Assembly (NCBI RefSeq): GCF_030435805.1
Contig: NC_081291.1
Coordinates: 14,221,001 to 14,285,000 of the forward strand
Direction: 5' to 3'
Origin: Mustela lutreola
Lineage: Eukaryota; Chordata; Mammalia; Carnivora; Mustelidae
DNA length: 64,000 bases
Part shown: one piece after another, positions 42,401 through 52,263 of the stretch
How positions within the stretch are numbered: the stretch's first letter is position 1
How the letters are laid out: each line of letters begins with the position of its first letter
The notes under the pieces: model-generated
The model's database searches: none
What the model was told of the DNA's origin: nothing
The model's input: only the letters and a program-made list of their open reading frames with translations
Position numbers and translations under genes: made by a program

Positions 42401-42617
42401 TTTCTGCAGAAACCCCTGAAAAATCCAAGTCAGCTCCTAAGCCTCGTGTGCCATCTGTACCAGGCAAGCCGGAAGGGGAACGGAGGGATCCACTGGGGGC
42501 AGGGGTGGGCAGCGGCTGCTTTCAGGACCCCCAGCTCATGGCCCTCTCCTCCAGGGTGAGAAGCCAGACATCTGCCAACCTATGGCCAGCTCCCAGAGGG
42601 AAGTCTGCTTCAAGTGA
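39413..42617 (+). CDS. IFI30: IFI30 / GILT, gamma-interferon-inducible lysosomal thiol reductase (7 exons, 251 aa)
   Basis: Lysosomal thiol reductase that reduces protein disulfides at acid pH for MHC class II antigen processing. Exons: 39413-39547, 40575-40757, 40845-40919, 41157-41249, 42083-42235, 42410-42463, 42555-42617; all introns fall between codons. Signal peptide with nine consecutive leucines but for one Phe ([11 protein letters not shown]), then prepro residues like mouse GILT (ACK...). Active-site CPGC in [17 protein letters not shown] signature [16 protein letters not shown]; conserved [13 protein letters not shown] and [13 protein letters not shown]. Three Asn-X-Ser/Thr sites (NVS, NVT, NVS) suit its glycosylation and mannose-6-phosphate sorting. 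Human is 250 aa. Intron 6 starts with GC, not GT. The start is the first ATG after a GTG, with signal peptide directly following. Confidence 0.96.
39728..39737 (-). promoter_or_regulatory. IFI30: ETS-IRF composite-like site in IFI30 intron 1
   Basis: On the minus strand this reads GGAAGTGAAA, an exact fit to the EICE consensus GGAANNGAAA bound by PU.1 with IRF4/8. It lies about 310 bp after the ATG in a MIR-like stretch. A functional role is inference. Confidence 0.35.
40265..40445 (+). repeat. MIR in IFI30 intron 1
   Basis: 'gttgagtccttactgcatac', 'aaatgcctactgcttcc', 'gttttgcagataaactgag'. Another MIR-like stretch is at 39700-39900. A G-run with short interruptions lies between them (39954-39980). 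Confidence 0.5.
41400..41830 (-). repeat. L2 fragments in IFI30 intron 4
   Basis: 'agggcttcctggaggaggtg', 'tgagccgggcttggatgaac' and further blocks ending 'ggaatagcacagacagaagc' match reverse-oriented L2. Explains most of this 833-bp intron. Confidence 0.55.
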
Positions 42618-42816
42618 CAGCTGGTGCCCTGGGAGGGACCTGCTGGAGGAAGAGCAGGAGCACACCTGTCCCTGCCTGTCCCGTCCCTGACTCTCAGCAG
42701 CCCCTGCCTACCATCCAGATAACTTCTACACATTCCATGAAAGCCCAGACTCAGACTCCTGCCCCAGGATCAAGCATCTTGCCCCACTGAGAATGGTGCT
42801 ACATTGAAACGAGTTT

Positions 42817-42822
42817 AATAAA
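42817..42822 (+). terminator. IFI30: IFI30 poly(A) signal AATAAA
   Basis: Canonical signal 200 nt after the stop codon; a 'gattttgtgattc' GT-rich element follows. Fits a compact 3' UTR. Confidence 0.85.
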
Positions 42823-43009
42823 CACTTCTGGATTTTGTGATTCATTTAATAAGTTAACAAATTCCCCCTGGACCACGACACGCTGCTGGGACCCTCCTGA
42901 GAAGGCCCCTTTCTCGGGGAGGCAGAGGCGGACAGACACTCCTCATCCCACGGGGAGCAGAAATGGGCCAGAGGGAGGTACCAGGCCTGGAGGAGCCCAG
43001 AGAGAGAGA

Positions 43010-43330
43010 GTGAAGGCTCTGCTTAGGGAATAGGAGCACAGGGGTTGGGGTTTTGAAGGGTGACTAGGAGTTCATGAGGCAGAAGACATACTCAGTAATT
43101 CAACAAACAACCCTAACTACTCCCTTTTGCAGACCCCACAATGAGCCAGAAGATGGAGCTGGGGATTTTGGCTGGGAGTTTCAAAGAATGTGTTCCCTGG
43201 TGGTAGGGGCTGTGTCACAGTGTTCCAGGAAAGAGGAACAGAGTGCGCAAAAGACAAGCGAGCAGCAAAATCTGAAGCTAGAATGGGGGCTGAGACATCT
43301 GAGAACATCAGGGCATGTTATGGGATACTA
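43010..43330 (-). repeat. L2 fragment downstream of IFI30
   Basis: 'ggggttttgaagggtgacta' followed by 'ggagttcatgaggcag', then a diverged L2 body to about 43330. Confidence 0.5.
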
Positions 43331-43560
43331 TTAAAAAAAAAATCATGATTCTTACACTGATCTAGAATGATTACATGCCAAAGATTTTATTTAACCCATG
43401 ACTAATGAGGAAAACTGGTCAAATGTTTCAAAGAACAGATAGATTTATAAATGAGAAATCTTGAAATGATGGTGCAAAGAAAAAATTGATCCACTTTTTC
43501 ACAAAGCAGTGGGGGTAACACTTTCTTCACTCCCAGCTTTTTTTTTTTTTCAAAATGTGT

Positions 43561-43748
43561 TTTTTTAAAGATTTTATTTATTTATTTGACAGAAATCACA
43601 AGTAGACGGAGAGGCAGGCAGAGAGAGAGAGAGGGAAGCAGGCTCCCTGCTGAGCAGAGAGCCCGATGCAGGACTCCATCCCAAGACCCTGAGATCATGA
43701 CCTGAGCCGAAGGCGGCGGCTTAACCCACTGAGCCACCCAAGCGCCCC
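43561..43748 (-). mobile_element. Can-SINE
   Basis: Full-length reverse copy, from 'aaagattttatttatttat' to 'gccacccaagcgcccc'. Confidence 0.9.
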
Positions 43749-43777
43749 TTTTTTTCAAATTTTAATAATAGGTTTTA

Positions 43778-43965
43778 TTGCGGTAGCACAGCCGGTTAAG
43801 TGCCCAATTTGATTTTGGCTCGGGTTGTGACCTGCAAGTCATGAGATTGAGTCCCGCTTCAGGCTCCCGGGTCAGCAGGGAATCTGCTTGAAGTTCTCTC
43901 TCTCTCTCTCCCTTTGCCCCTCCTACCACTCTCCCTCTCTCAAATAAATAAATAAATCTTTGCCC
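43778..43965 (+). mobile_element. Can-SINE, diverged
   Basis: Head degraded ('gcggtagcacagccggtta'); 'gcagggaatctgcttg' and CT-rich part, tail caaataaataaataaatc. Confidence 0.75.
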
Positions 43966-44384
43966 CTCCCCCAAAAAAGGAATAGATTTTCTTTAACCTG
44001 ATACAAATCTGATACATTATCATTTCAACCTCTAGGCAATACGAAAAATTTAATGAGAGCCTCTTCATTCTTTTTTTCTTCCTAAGTCTTTTTCTCATAC
44101 TAAGTCTTAACTGCTATGTATTTTATAGCATCTCTCAACTCAGATTAACTACACTGCACATGCGCACGAGCCCAGTGGGTGATTGATTACCGTACAGGGC
44201 AGGAAACATCACTGCCCCCATCCTAGGCTCTGCAGCGAGACTCCTGTAATAAAGATTAACAAGAGAAAGACAAATTTAATAACACGCGTACGTCATGAAT
44301 ACATGGGAAATACCCACTAAAACTGGGTAAACTCCCCAAAGTGGTCAAAGCCACCACTTTAATTTTTTTTTCAAATTTTTTATT

Positions 44385-44572
44385 TTGGGGGCACTTGGAT
44401 GGCTCAGTCATTAAGCATCTGCCTTCGGCTCAGGTCATGATCCCAGCGTCATGGGATTGAGCCCCGCACTGGGCTTCCTGCTCATGGCGGAGACTGCTTC
44501 TCCCTCTCCAGCTCCTTCCTGCTGTGTTCCCTCTCTTGCTGTTTCTCTCTGTCAAATAAATAAAATCTTTTT
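44385..44572 (+). mobile_element. Can-SINE
   Basis: From 'gggggcacttggatggctca' to the tail 'caaataaataaaatc'. Diverged body. Confidence 0.85.
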
Positions 44573-44589
44573 AAAAGTTCCTTTTAATA

Positions 44590-44774
44590 TTTTTATTTTA
44601 GATTTTATTTGAGGGAGAGAGAGACAGAGCATGAGCAGGGGGAAGGGGCAGAGGGAGACACAGGCTCCCCGCTGAGCAAGGAGCCCAACATGGGACTGGA
44701 TCCCAGGACCCTGGGATCATGACCTGAGTCAAGAGCAGACCACTTTTAGCTGACTGAGCCACCCACACGCCCCT
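44590..44774 (-). mobile_element. Can-SINE
   Basis: From 'tttttattttagattttatt' to 'gccacccacacgcccc'. The A-box end is altered. Confidence 0.85.
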
Positions 44775-44782
44775 TTGTTTTT

Positions 44783-44873
44783 ATTTCACAATAATCTCCA
44801 CACCCAATGTGGGGCTCGATTCACAGCCTGGAGATCAAGAGTAGTTCCACCAATAGAGCGAGCTAGGTGTCCC
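44783..44873 (-). mobile_element. Short Can-SINE variant
   Basis: Lacks the CT-rich middle. Reverse copy with 'taatctccacacccaatgtg' and 'gagctaggtgtcccc'. Confidence 0.7.
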
Positions 44874-44898
44874 CTGAGTTGCTATTTTAAATACCACC

Positions 44899-45100
44899 CT
44901 CCTGGGTGGCTCAGTGGGTTAAAGCTCTGCCTTCAGCTCAGGTCATGATCCCAGGGTCCTAGGATGGAGTCCTGCATTAGGCTCTCTGCTCAGCAGGGAG
45001 CCTGCTTCCTCCTATCTCTCTGCCTGTTTCTCTGCCTACTTGTGATCTCTGTCCGTCAAATAAATAAATAAAATCTTCTATAAATAAATAAATAAATAAA
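44899..45100 (+). mobile_element. Can-SINE with target-site duplication
   Basis: Slightly truncated head ('ctcctgggtggctcagtg'), long (AAAT)n tail. Duplication aaataccacc at about 44889-44898 and again at about 45102-45111. Confidence 0.85.
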
Positions 45101-45120
45101 TAAATACCACCACCCTCCGG

Positions 45121-45318
45121 GGGTGCCTTGTGGCTCAGTGGGTTAAACCTCTGCCTTCGGCTCAGGTCATGATCTCAGGGTCATGGGATCAAGCCCCGCA
45201 TCAGGAAGCCTGCTTCTCCCTCTCCCTCTTCCGGCCGCTCTTCCTGCTCATGCACACGCTCTCTCTCTCTCTCTCTCTCAAATAAATAAATAAAATCTTA
45301 AAAAAAAAAAAAAAAAAA
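45121..45318 (+). mobile_element. Can-SINE
   Basis: Head 'gggtgccttgtggctcag', (CT)n stretch, tail ending in about 18 A. Directly follows the previous SINE. Confidence 0.88.
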
Positions 45319-45334
45319 GGAGACACTCCATCTC

Positions 45335-45585
45335 TTTAGGACTCTCCCCAAAAACCCAGAACACCAGCCCAACCATGAGAAAATATCATCCCAACCCAGA
45401 CTGAGCGACATTCTACAGGATATCTCACCAGTATTCCTCCAAAGTGCCCAAGTCATGAACAACAAGAGAAAACGGAGAAAGTGTCACTGACCGGAGGAAA
45501 CTAACTTAGTGGGATCCTGGCTAAAGGAACATTTTAAGGAATAACTGGAATTATGATTAACATGGCACTATTCTTCTTTTCTTTC
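45335..45585 (+). mobile_element. Probable L1 3' UTR fragment
   Basis: 'caggatatctcaccagtatt', 'gaaagtgtcactgaccgg' and 'gtgggatcctggctaaagg' follow the order of the non-coding 3' end of old mammalian L1 elements. No coding remainder is visible. Broken off by the SINE at 45586. Confidence 0.5.
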
Positions 45586-45780
45586 TTAAGATTTTATTTA
45601 TTTGACGCAGAGAGAGAGAGAGAGACAGCGAGAGAGGGAACACAAGCAGGGGGTAGTGGGAGAGTGAGAAGCAGGCTCCCAGCTGAGCAGGGAATCTGAT
45701 GCAGGGCTCCATCCCAGGACTCTGGGATCATGACCTGAGCTGAAGACTGGCGCTTAATGACTGAGCCACCCAGGTGCCCC
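45586..45780 (-). mobile_element. Can-SINE
   Basis: From 'taagattttatttatttgac' to 'ccacccaggtgcccc'. Confidence 0.88.
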
Positions 45781-46169
45781 AAACACGGAACTACTCTTGC
45801 CTCAAATCAGCCAAGGCTCTTCTGGGAATCTGACAGATAGAAATGTATCACAGACAGTGAGGGTATTAACCAAACTCCCTTTAGATGAACTAATTAGGAT
45901 AATTATGCCTGCAAAATCCTTCCTGGAATATCACCTATTATCACATTCACATTCTATCATACCGACAAGATCTACCCGCACTGGAGGCGGACACGCAGGT
46001 GCACACACCTGCGGTAGAAACCTTGGGGCCAACCTAGACTCCTGCCTCTCACACCTCCTGATGTAGAAAAAGATGACCGACTCACACAGTGAGAAGACCT
46101 TTCTGAATTACAGACCAGTATATGGGCAGAGAGAGTTTATGGCTTCAATTCTAAAAATTTTCAGCCACT

Positions 46170-46285
46170 GGGGCGTCTAGCTGGCTCAGTTGGTAGAGCG
46201 TGTGACTCTTGATGTCAGGGTTGTGAGTCAAGTCCCATGTTGGGTGTGGAACCTACTTACATAAATAAGTAATTAATTAAACAAA
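46170..46285 (+). mobile_element. Short Can-SINE variant
   Basis: 'ggggcgtctagctggctcag', 'cttgatgtcagggttgtgag', 'ccatgttgggtgtgg'. No CT-rich middle. Confidence 0.75.
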
Positions 46286-46353
46286 ATAAAATAATATTTC
46301 AACCATGGGAGAAGACAATACATAGTGAAGGCAAGGTAAAATTTAGAATTTGA

Positions 46354-46544
46354 GGGGCGCCTGGGTGGCTCAGTGGGTTAAGCCGCTGCCTTCGGCTCGG
46401 GTCATGATCTCGGGGTCCTGGGATTGAGTCCCGCATCGGGCTCTCTGCTCAGCAGGGAGCCTGCTTCCCTCTCTCTCTCTCTGCCTGCCTCTCCATCTAC
46501 TTGTGATTTCTCTCTGTCAAATAAATAAATAAAATCTTTAAAAA
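46354..46544 (+). mobile_element. Young Can-SINE with perfect 16-bp duplication
   Basis: Near-consensus: 'ggggcgcctgggtggctcag', 'ctacttgtgatttctctctg', (AAAT)n tail. Duplication aaaatttagaatttga at 46338-46353 and 46545-46560, no mismatch. Insertion should be recent. Confidence 0.95.
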
Positions 46545-46618
46545 AAAATTTAGAATTTGATTTGGGGAACTTGGTTGAAAATGTCAATGGTTTGAACATT
46601 TGATTAAATAGGAGGGCA

Positions 46619-46782
46619 GGGGGCACCTGGGGGGCTCAGTGGGTTAAGTCTCTGCCATCGGCTCAGATCATGATCCCAGGGTCCTGGGATTGAGCCCCGC
46701 ATCAAGCTCCCTACTCAGCGGGGAGCCTGCATCCCCCACACCCCCGCCTGCCTCTCTGCCTACTTGTGATCTCTGTCTGTCA

Positions 46783-46812
<30 letters not shown>
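46619..46812 (+). mobile_element. Can-SINE with (ATAG)n tail
   Basis: Body 'gcacctggggggctcagtg' to 'ctgtctgtcaatagatagat'. The usual AAAT tail has been replaced by about ten ATAG units (46782-46823). Duplication ataggagggcagg at about 46608-46620 and 46823-46835. Confidence 0.9.
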
Positions 46813-46819
<7 letters not shown>

Positions 46820-46835
46820 AAGATAGGAGGGCAGG

Positions 46836-46912
46836 AGCCTGGCTGACCCAGTCAGTGAAACATGTGACTCTCAGTCTCAGGGTTGTGAGTTCAAGCCCCA
46901 ATTACAAAACAA
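46836..46912 (+). mobile_element. Short Can-SINE variant
   Basis: 'cagtgaaacatgtgactc', 'cagggttgtgagttcaagcc'. Cut at its 3' end. Confidence 0.6.
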
Positions 46913-46925
46913 TACTGGATTACTT

Positions 46926-47116
46926 ATTTTTTTTATTTTATTTATTTATTTATTTAAGAGAGAGAGAGCTTGAGCAGGGGGAGAGGCAGCGGGAGAGAGG
47001 AGCAGATGCCCAGCTGAGCAGGGAGCAGGAGGTGGGGCTCCATCCCAGGACCCTGGGGTCATGACAACCTGAGCAGAAGTCAGATTCTTAATCGACTGAG
47101 CCACCCAGGTGCCCCT
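46926..47116 (-). mobile_element. Can-SINE
   Basis: Reverse copy with tail (TTTA)n at the left and 'ccacccaggtgcccc' at the right; diverged GA-rich middle. Confidence 0.88.
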
Positions 47117-47119
47117 AAT

Positions 47120-47555
47120 CTGTTACTTATATAATACCAAAGTGACAACAAAAGGTTTTAAAGACAAAAACAGTAAGTTCTACAGTTGGGGGTCAGGGGA
47201 AGGCTTAGCTCTTTTAATATTGAGGAGACTCCGTTTTCCTAAGTAATCAAAGACCTCCAAGCAACAGCATTTTGGTAAAACATAGAGAATCTTTGTTTTC
47301 CCCGTGAATCACTCAACAGGTAAAGAAAAGCATTTGACCATAATCCAAGATAAGGTCGTTCTTTTAACAGAGAAAGCAGATCGAATTGTAGTCTGCACAG
47401 TACACTGATATTGAAGCTCATTGTTAAAACCCTTATAATAAATCCATGTGATTTGCACAACCTTGCTCGCACAAGATACAATTTTCTCTCTCTCTTTCTC
47501 CCTCTCCAACTTTCTCTACCGCCTTAGATTTTGGTCCTTTGTTTTCCTCATTCTT
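47120..47555. other. AT-rich unassigned stretch
   Basis: Between SINEs; no TSD, no clear element ends. It has the look of old interspersed repeat sequence, but I cannot name it. The same holds for 48340-48555, 48960-49240 and 50020-50290. Confidence 0.3.
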
Positions 47556-47572
47556 ATTTTGAACCAGTCTTT

Positions 47573-47769
47573 TTTTTTTTTTTTTAAGATTTTATTTATT
47601 TATTTGACAGAGAACACAAGTAGGCAGAGAAGCAGGCAGAGAGAGAGAGAGAGAGAAGCAGGCTCTGCACCGAGCAGAGAGCCCAATGCGGGGCTCGATC
47701 CCAGGACCCTGGGATCATGACCTGGGCTGAAGGCAGAGGCTTTAACCCACTGAGCCACCCAGGCGCCCC
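47573..47769 (-). mobile_element. Can-SINE with target-site duplication
   Basis: From poly-T to 'cacccaggcgcccc'. Duplication tgaaccagtcttt at 47560-47572 and 47770-47782, exact. Confidence 0.93.
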
Positions 47770-48092
47770 TGAACCAGTCTTTAAATACGCTTAAGTTAAG
47801 ACAAAATTACTCTCCTTCCAGCCTTCATATTTCCTTCATTTCTTACCAAAACACACCCTATTTTTCTTGCATATTTTATGAGTTTTTTTCCTGTACCCTG
47901 ATTAGTAATAATAGTTTCATTTTCTTATATTGATTCGAATATATAACACTTATTTCCAGTAAAACCAGGCAGCTGGCAGTTGTAAACTGTAGACATGCCC
48001 ACATTCCGCCCTAGGTCAGCAAATCTTTGAATCCACAGTTTTGTCATTCCTGAAGGCATACGCTTTCTTACCGTGTAATATTTCAATGTGTC

Positions 48093-48318
48093 AGGGGCTC
48101 CTGGGTGGCTCAGTCAGTTAAGCAACTGCCTTCGGCTCAGGTCATGATCCCGGGGTCCTGGGATGGAGCCCCGCATCTCCCTGGTCAGCGGGGAGTCTGC
48201 TTCTCCCTCTCCCTCTGGCCCTCCCAGCACCCCCCCAGCCCCCTCCGGCTCATGCTCTCTCCTCTCTCTCAAATAAATAAATAAGATCTTAAAAATTTTT
48301 TTTTCAAAAAAGAAAAAA
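48093..48318 (+). mobile_element. Can-SINE with target-site duplication
   Basis: 'ggggctcctgggtggctcag' to (AAAT)n and an A/T-rich tail. Duplication aatatttcaatgtg at about 48077-48090 and 48320-48333. Confidence 0.9.
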
Positions 48319-48557
48319 CAATATTTCAATGTGCCAAAGGACACGTTCACAAACTAACCAAGTATCTTTTAGTCCATCTGTAAAAATCAAGAAGCCAAAG
48401 GAGACAAACTTGAACTCATTTTTAGTAAGTATGTTTCAGCATTTTATCTTCTTTGGAAAGGATCTAGATATTCAACAATTATCCATCATCTAACTTAGCC
48501 AAACTTCAAGGTTCCAAGTTTCCCAAAGGATTTGGCAAACTACTTTTGAGCTGACTT

Positions 48558-48750
48558 TTTTTTTTTTTTTTTTAAGATTTATTTATTTATTTGACAGAGA
48601 CCACAAGTAGGCTGAGAGGCAGGCGGAGTGGGGGGGGAGCAGGCTCCCTGCGGAGCAGAGAGCCTAATTTGGGGCTCCATCCCAGGACTCTGGGATCATG
48701 ACCTGAGCCAAAGGCAGAGGCTTTAACCCACTGAGCCACCCAAGCACCTC
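48558..48750 (-). mobile_element. Can-SINE
   Basis: Poly-T, 'aagatttatttatttatttg', 'ccacaagtaggctgag', ending 'gccacccaagcacct'. Confidence 0.88.
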
Positions 48751-48761
48751 CCCCCCACCCA

Positions 48762-48953
48762 TTTTTTTTAAAGATTTGATTTATTTATTTGAAAGAGAGA
48801 GATCATAAATAGGCAGAGAGGCAGACAGAGAGAGAGGGGGAAGCAGGCTCCCCGCTGAGCAGAGAGCCTGATGCAGGGCTCGATCCCAGGACCCTGGAAT
48901 CATGACTTTAGCCGAAGGCAGAGGCTTAACCAACTGAGCCACCCAGGCACCCA
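48762..48953 (-). mobile_element. Can-SINE
   Basis: Back to back with the previous copy, same orientation; 'gatcataaataggcagagag' to 'ccacccaggcaccc'. Confidence 0.88.
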
Positions 48954-49242
48954 AACAATTCACTTTTAACATAGATTTTGTTCTTAGGGTTGAATTTATA
49001 GTTTTATAATCTTAAACAGAGAGATAATGTGTTTGACTAATCTTATGTAAGCACTTTTTTAATAAGTCAATTAAATATTTAGAGCTCTTGACAATGACTT
49101 TTTAGCAATAGCTTCTGGAGGTAGAAAAATATTACATAAACATGAGAGACACAATCACAGATCTTATAGCCCTTATTTTTAAATTTTAGGCCATGAGACA
49201 GGTACAAGAACCCAATACTCACATGTTTAAAAAAATAGAGTT

Positions 49243-49340
49243 GAGGGGCGTCTGGCTGGCTCAGTTGGAAGACTGTGTGAGTCCAACTCGGGGTCATGAG
49301 TTCACGCCCCATGTTGGGTATAGGGATTACTTAAAAAAAA
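49243..49340 (+). mobile_element. Short Can-SINE variant
   Basis: 'ggggcgtctggctggctcag', 'ccatgttgggtataggg'. No CT-rich part. Confidence 0.75.
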
Positions 49341-49390
49341 ATTTTTTTAATTATTTATTTATTTATTTTTATTTTTTTTATTTTTTTTTT

Positions 49391-49576
49391 TAAAGATTTT
49401 ATTTATTTATTTGACAGAGAGAAATCACAAGTAGATGGAGAGGCAGGCAGAGAGAGAGAGAGGGAAGCAGGCTCCCTGCTGAGCAGAGAGCCCGATGCGG
49501 GACTCGATCCCAGGACCCTGAGATCATGACCTGAGCCGAAGGCAGCGGCTTAACCCACTGAGCCACCCAGGCGCCC
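49391..49576 (-). mobile_element. Young Can-SINE, first of a tandem pair
   Basis: 'gacagagagaaatcacaagt', 'agatggagaggcaggcag', 'ccacccaggcgccc'. Nearly identical to the next copy. Confidence 0.93.
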
Positions 49577-49586
49577 TATTTATTTA

Positions 49587-49778
49587 TTTTTAAAGATTTT
49601 ATTTATTTATTTGACAGAGAGAAATCACAAGTAGATGGAGAGGCAGGCAGAGAGAGAGAGAGAGAAGCAGGCTCCCCGCCGAGCAGAGAGCCCGATGCGG
49701 GGCTTGATCCCAGGATCCTGAGATCATGACCTGAGCCGAAGGCAGCGGCTTAACCCACTGAACCACCCAGGCGCCCCT
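49587..49778 (-). mobile_element. Young Can-SINE, second of a tandem pair
   Basis: Same subfamily and orientation as the copy ten bases before it. Only a handful of differences in the body (for example ccctgctgag/ccccgccgag). Confidence 0.93.
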
Positions 49779-49811
49779 TTAAATTATTTTTTAATCTTTA
49801 AAAAAAAATAG

Positions 49812-49912
49812 CTGAGGAGGCCCTGAGTAGCTCAGTCATGAGGGGCTCTTGATCTCTGGGCCATGAGTTCAGGCCCCATGTTGGGTATTGAGCTTACATT
49901 AAAAAAAATTAA
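49812..49912 (+). mobile_element. Short Can-SINE variant
   Basis: 'gaggccctgagtagctcag', 'ccatgttgggtattgagc'. Confidence 0.65.
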
Positions 49913-49916
49913 ATTA

Positions 49917-50010
49917 GGGGTACCTGGCTGGCTCAGTTGGTAAAGCATGCGACTCTTGGTCTCTGGGTTGTAAGGTGGAGTCCCACGCTGGGTGAAAAGA
50001 TTACTTAAAA
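49917..50010 (+). mobile_element. Short Can-SINE variant
   Basis: 'ggggtacctggctggctcag', 'ttggtaaagcatgcgactc', 'cacgctgggtgaaaag'. Confidence 0.75.
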
Positions 50011-50293
50011 AAAAATCCTTAAAAAATTTTTAAAAATAAATTTAAAAAGTTTTTAAAAAGTAGTTGAATTGAAACTATGTTTCTGGCAGATGGAACAAGT
50101 TACTAATATTTGCAAAGAAGACTTTTAAGAGATTTCACATGCTAGTTTGTTCCCAAATAGCCCTCTGACTAGGTAGTTCCTTTTAGCTTTGGAGAGAAGG
50201 CTTTGGAAATAGTTCCTGTCAGCCTGGGAACATTAGCCTCCAATTAGGCCGATTTCTGTCTACAGAGTTCCTGTAAGAATAAAAAGAGTCCTG

Positions 50294-50484
50294 GGGTACC
50301 TGGGTAGCTCAGTTGGGTATTCGTCTGCATTTAGCTCAGGTCATGATCCCAGGGTTCTGGAATCAAGCCTTCCTGCTCAGCGGGGAATCTGCTTCTCCCT
50401 CTCTCTCTCCCTCTACTCCTCCCCCCTGCTCAAGTTCTCTCTCTCTCTCAAATAAATAAATAAAATCTTAAAAAAAAAAAAAAG
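50294..50484 (+). mobile_element. Can-SINE
   Basis: 'ggggtacctgggtagctcag' to (AAAT)n and about 13 A. Confidence 0.88.
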
Positions 50485-50560
50485 AATTTAAAAAGTCCTT
50501 TCAAATATCTTATCAGGTTTCAGCTCAAACAAACTAAGTTTTCTGGCACTACTGAACTCC

Positions 50561-50771
50561 TTTTTTTTTTTTTTAAATATTTTATTTATTTATTTGACAG
50601 ACAGAGATCACAAGCAGGCAGAGAGGCAGGCAGAGAGAGAGAGAGAGAGAGGAAGGTAAGCAGGCTCCCTGCTGAGCAGAGAGCCCAAGGTGGGGCTCGA
50701 TCCCAGCACCCCGGGATCATGCCCCCAGCAGAAGGCAGAGGCTTTAACCCACTGAGCCACCCAGGTGCCCC
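50561..50771 (-). mobile_element. Can-SINE
   Basis: Poly-T to 'gccacccaggtgcccc', with an expanded (GA)n run in the middle. Followed by a second poly-T run. Confidence 0.88.
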
Positions 50772-50789
50772 TCCCTTTTTTTTTTTTTT

Positions 50790-51806
50790 TTTTTTTAAAC
50801 CAGAAGTATACCTATTCCAAGTGATTCAGAACCCAAACCCAAACTAAAGTCTTTTATGATCCAACCAGGGACACAAGAGATGCCTCCAAGAGCGTACAAA
50901 AGATGCATTCTTCCCAAGATAAAGAGCCACTCCCAAAGACAGCCAAAAGACAGACAGACAGACAATTCTCTAGAGAGCTGACAATGACCCTAGCCACAGT
51001 GGAGTACAACTCACATACCTGTCTGCTCATCGACACATTCCCAGGGCTCCTAACCTGATGTCTGGTCCCCTGCAGCATGCAGAAAGCCAAGCCAAGCTTT
51101 CAGCACACAAAAGGAGACTCATAACAGGGGCGCCTGGGTGGCTCAGTCGGTTAAAGCCTCTGCCTTCAGCTCAGGTCATGATCTCAGGGTCCTGGGATGG
51201 AGCCCCGCATTGGGCTCTCTGCTCAGCAGGGAGCCTGCTCCCCTTCCCCACCTCTGCCTGCCTCTCTGCCTACTTGTGATCTCTGTCTGTCAAATAAACA
51301 AATAAAATCTTTTTAAAAAATTTAAAAAAAAAAAAAAAGAAGAAGAAGAAGGAGACTCATACAGAAAGCAATAGCTGTCCCTGGAGGCGGGGACCAACAA
51401 GTGGGTACCCAAAACCAAATTTACAAGAGTCACAAAGTTTCCAAAGAACTAATCCTTACAAATGCTTGTCTCTTGCCCATCTAAACCCAGAGAGGATGGA
51501 CAAGGAAATTTTTACCATCCTCTCCCAACAGAGATCCAGAAAGCAAACGAGGCAAAAATTCTTACCTTACCTATGGGCTTCATCAGGCCCCAGGACCTGT
51601 CAGCTGCAGATCCCTGAGCCAACAGAGCCCCAGCCAAGGCGATCCCATCTCATTACCAAACCGGGGGAAACTTTACAAGAAAAAAAAGAAGATCCAAGAA
51701 GTAACTGGGCCTCGGTGATTTACCTACTAGGTTCAACAGAGGGAGACAAGGATGGAAAAACAACTGAAGGATATGCAGAGACTACAGGAAGATCAATTAT
51801 TTTAAT
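50790..51806. other. Unassigned non-SINE sequence split by one SINE
   Basis: About 0.8 kb of moderately GC-balanced sequence that continues after the SINE at 51820 to about 52260. Contains a short (GACA)n run near 50950. No recognisable exon series. Could be old repeat or part of an unannotated non-coding transcript; the sequence does not decide. Confidence 0.3.
51128..51346 (+). mobile_element. Can-SINE with target-site duplication
   Basis: Near-consensus head, 'ctacttgtgatctctgtctg', tail running into (AAG)n. Duplication aaggagactcata at about 51112-51124 and 51349-51361. Confidence 0.9.
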
Positions 51807-51819
51807 AAGGTCTGTTTGG

Positions 51820-51975
51820 GGCGCCTGGGTGGTGCAGTGGTTGTGATCAGCTCTGGTTGTGATTCTTCAGTTCTGGCTCTCTGGTCAGCGGCGAGCCTGT
51901 TTCCCCTTCTCTCTCTGCCTGCCTTCTAATCTCTCTGTCAAATAAATAAAATCTTAAAAAAAAAAAAAACAAAAC
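51820..51975 (+). mobile_element. Internally shortened Can-SINE with perfect duplication
   Basis: Only about 155 bp; consensus head and tail but much of the tRNA-to-CT region is missing or rearranged. Duplication aaggtctgtttgg at 51807-51819 and 51976-51988, exact. Confidence 0.9.
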
Positions 51976-52263
51976 AAGGTCTGTTTGGACGGATGCCTTC
52001 AGCCTCAGCTTCCCCTCTGGTAATAACAGTGTTTCTTTCTCCTGGTACAGGGGCAGCACCTTCCACTTGGGGAATTTTATCTCCTGGTCTTAGGAAGGGA
52101 AAAGCAGCTCAGTATACCTTTGTGCATGTTGCTGTCTTTCAAAAGAATCAATCCGCCAGAGCGGCGTATTTTGGGATGGCCTATCTTGACCACCTTCAAA
52201 AGAGACACTAAATACCACAGGTTCAGATACCAAAGTCCCTTCTTCCTGATGTACTCCTTTTTA

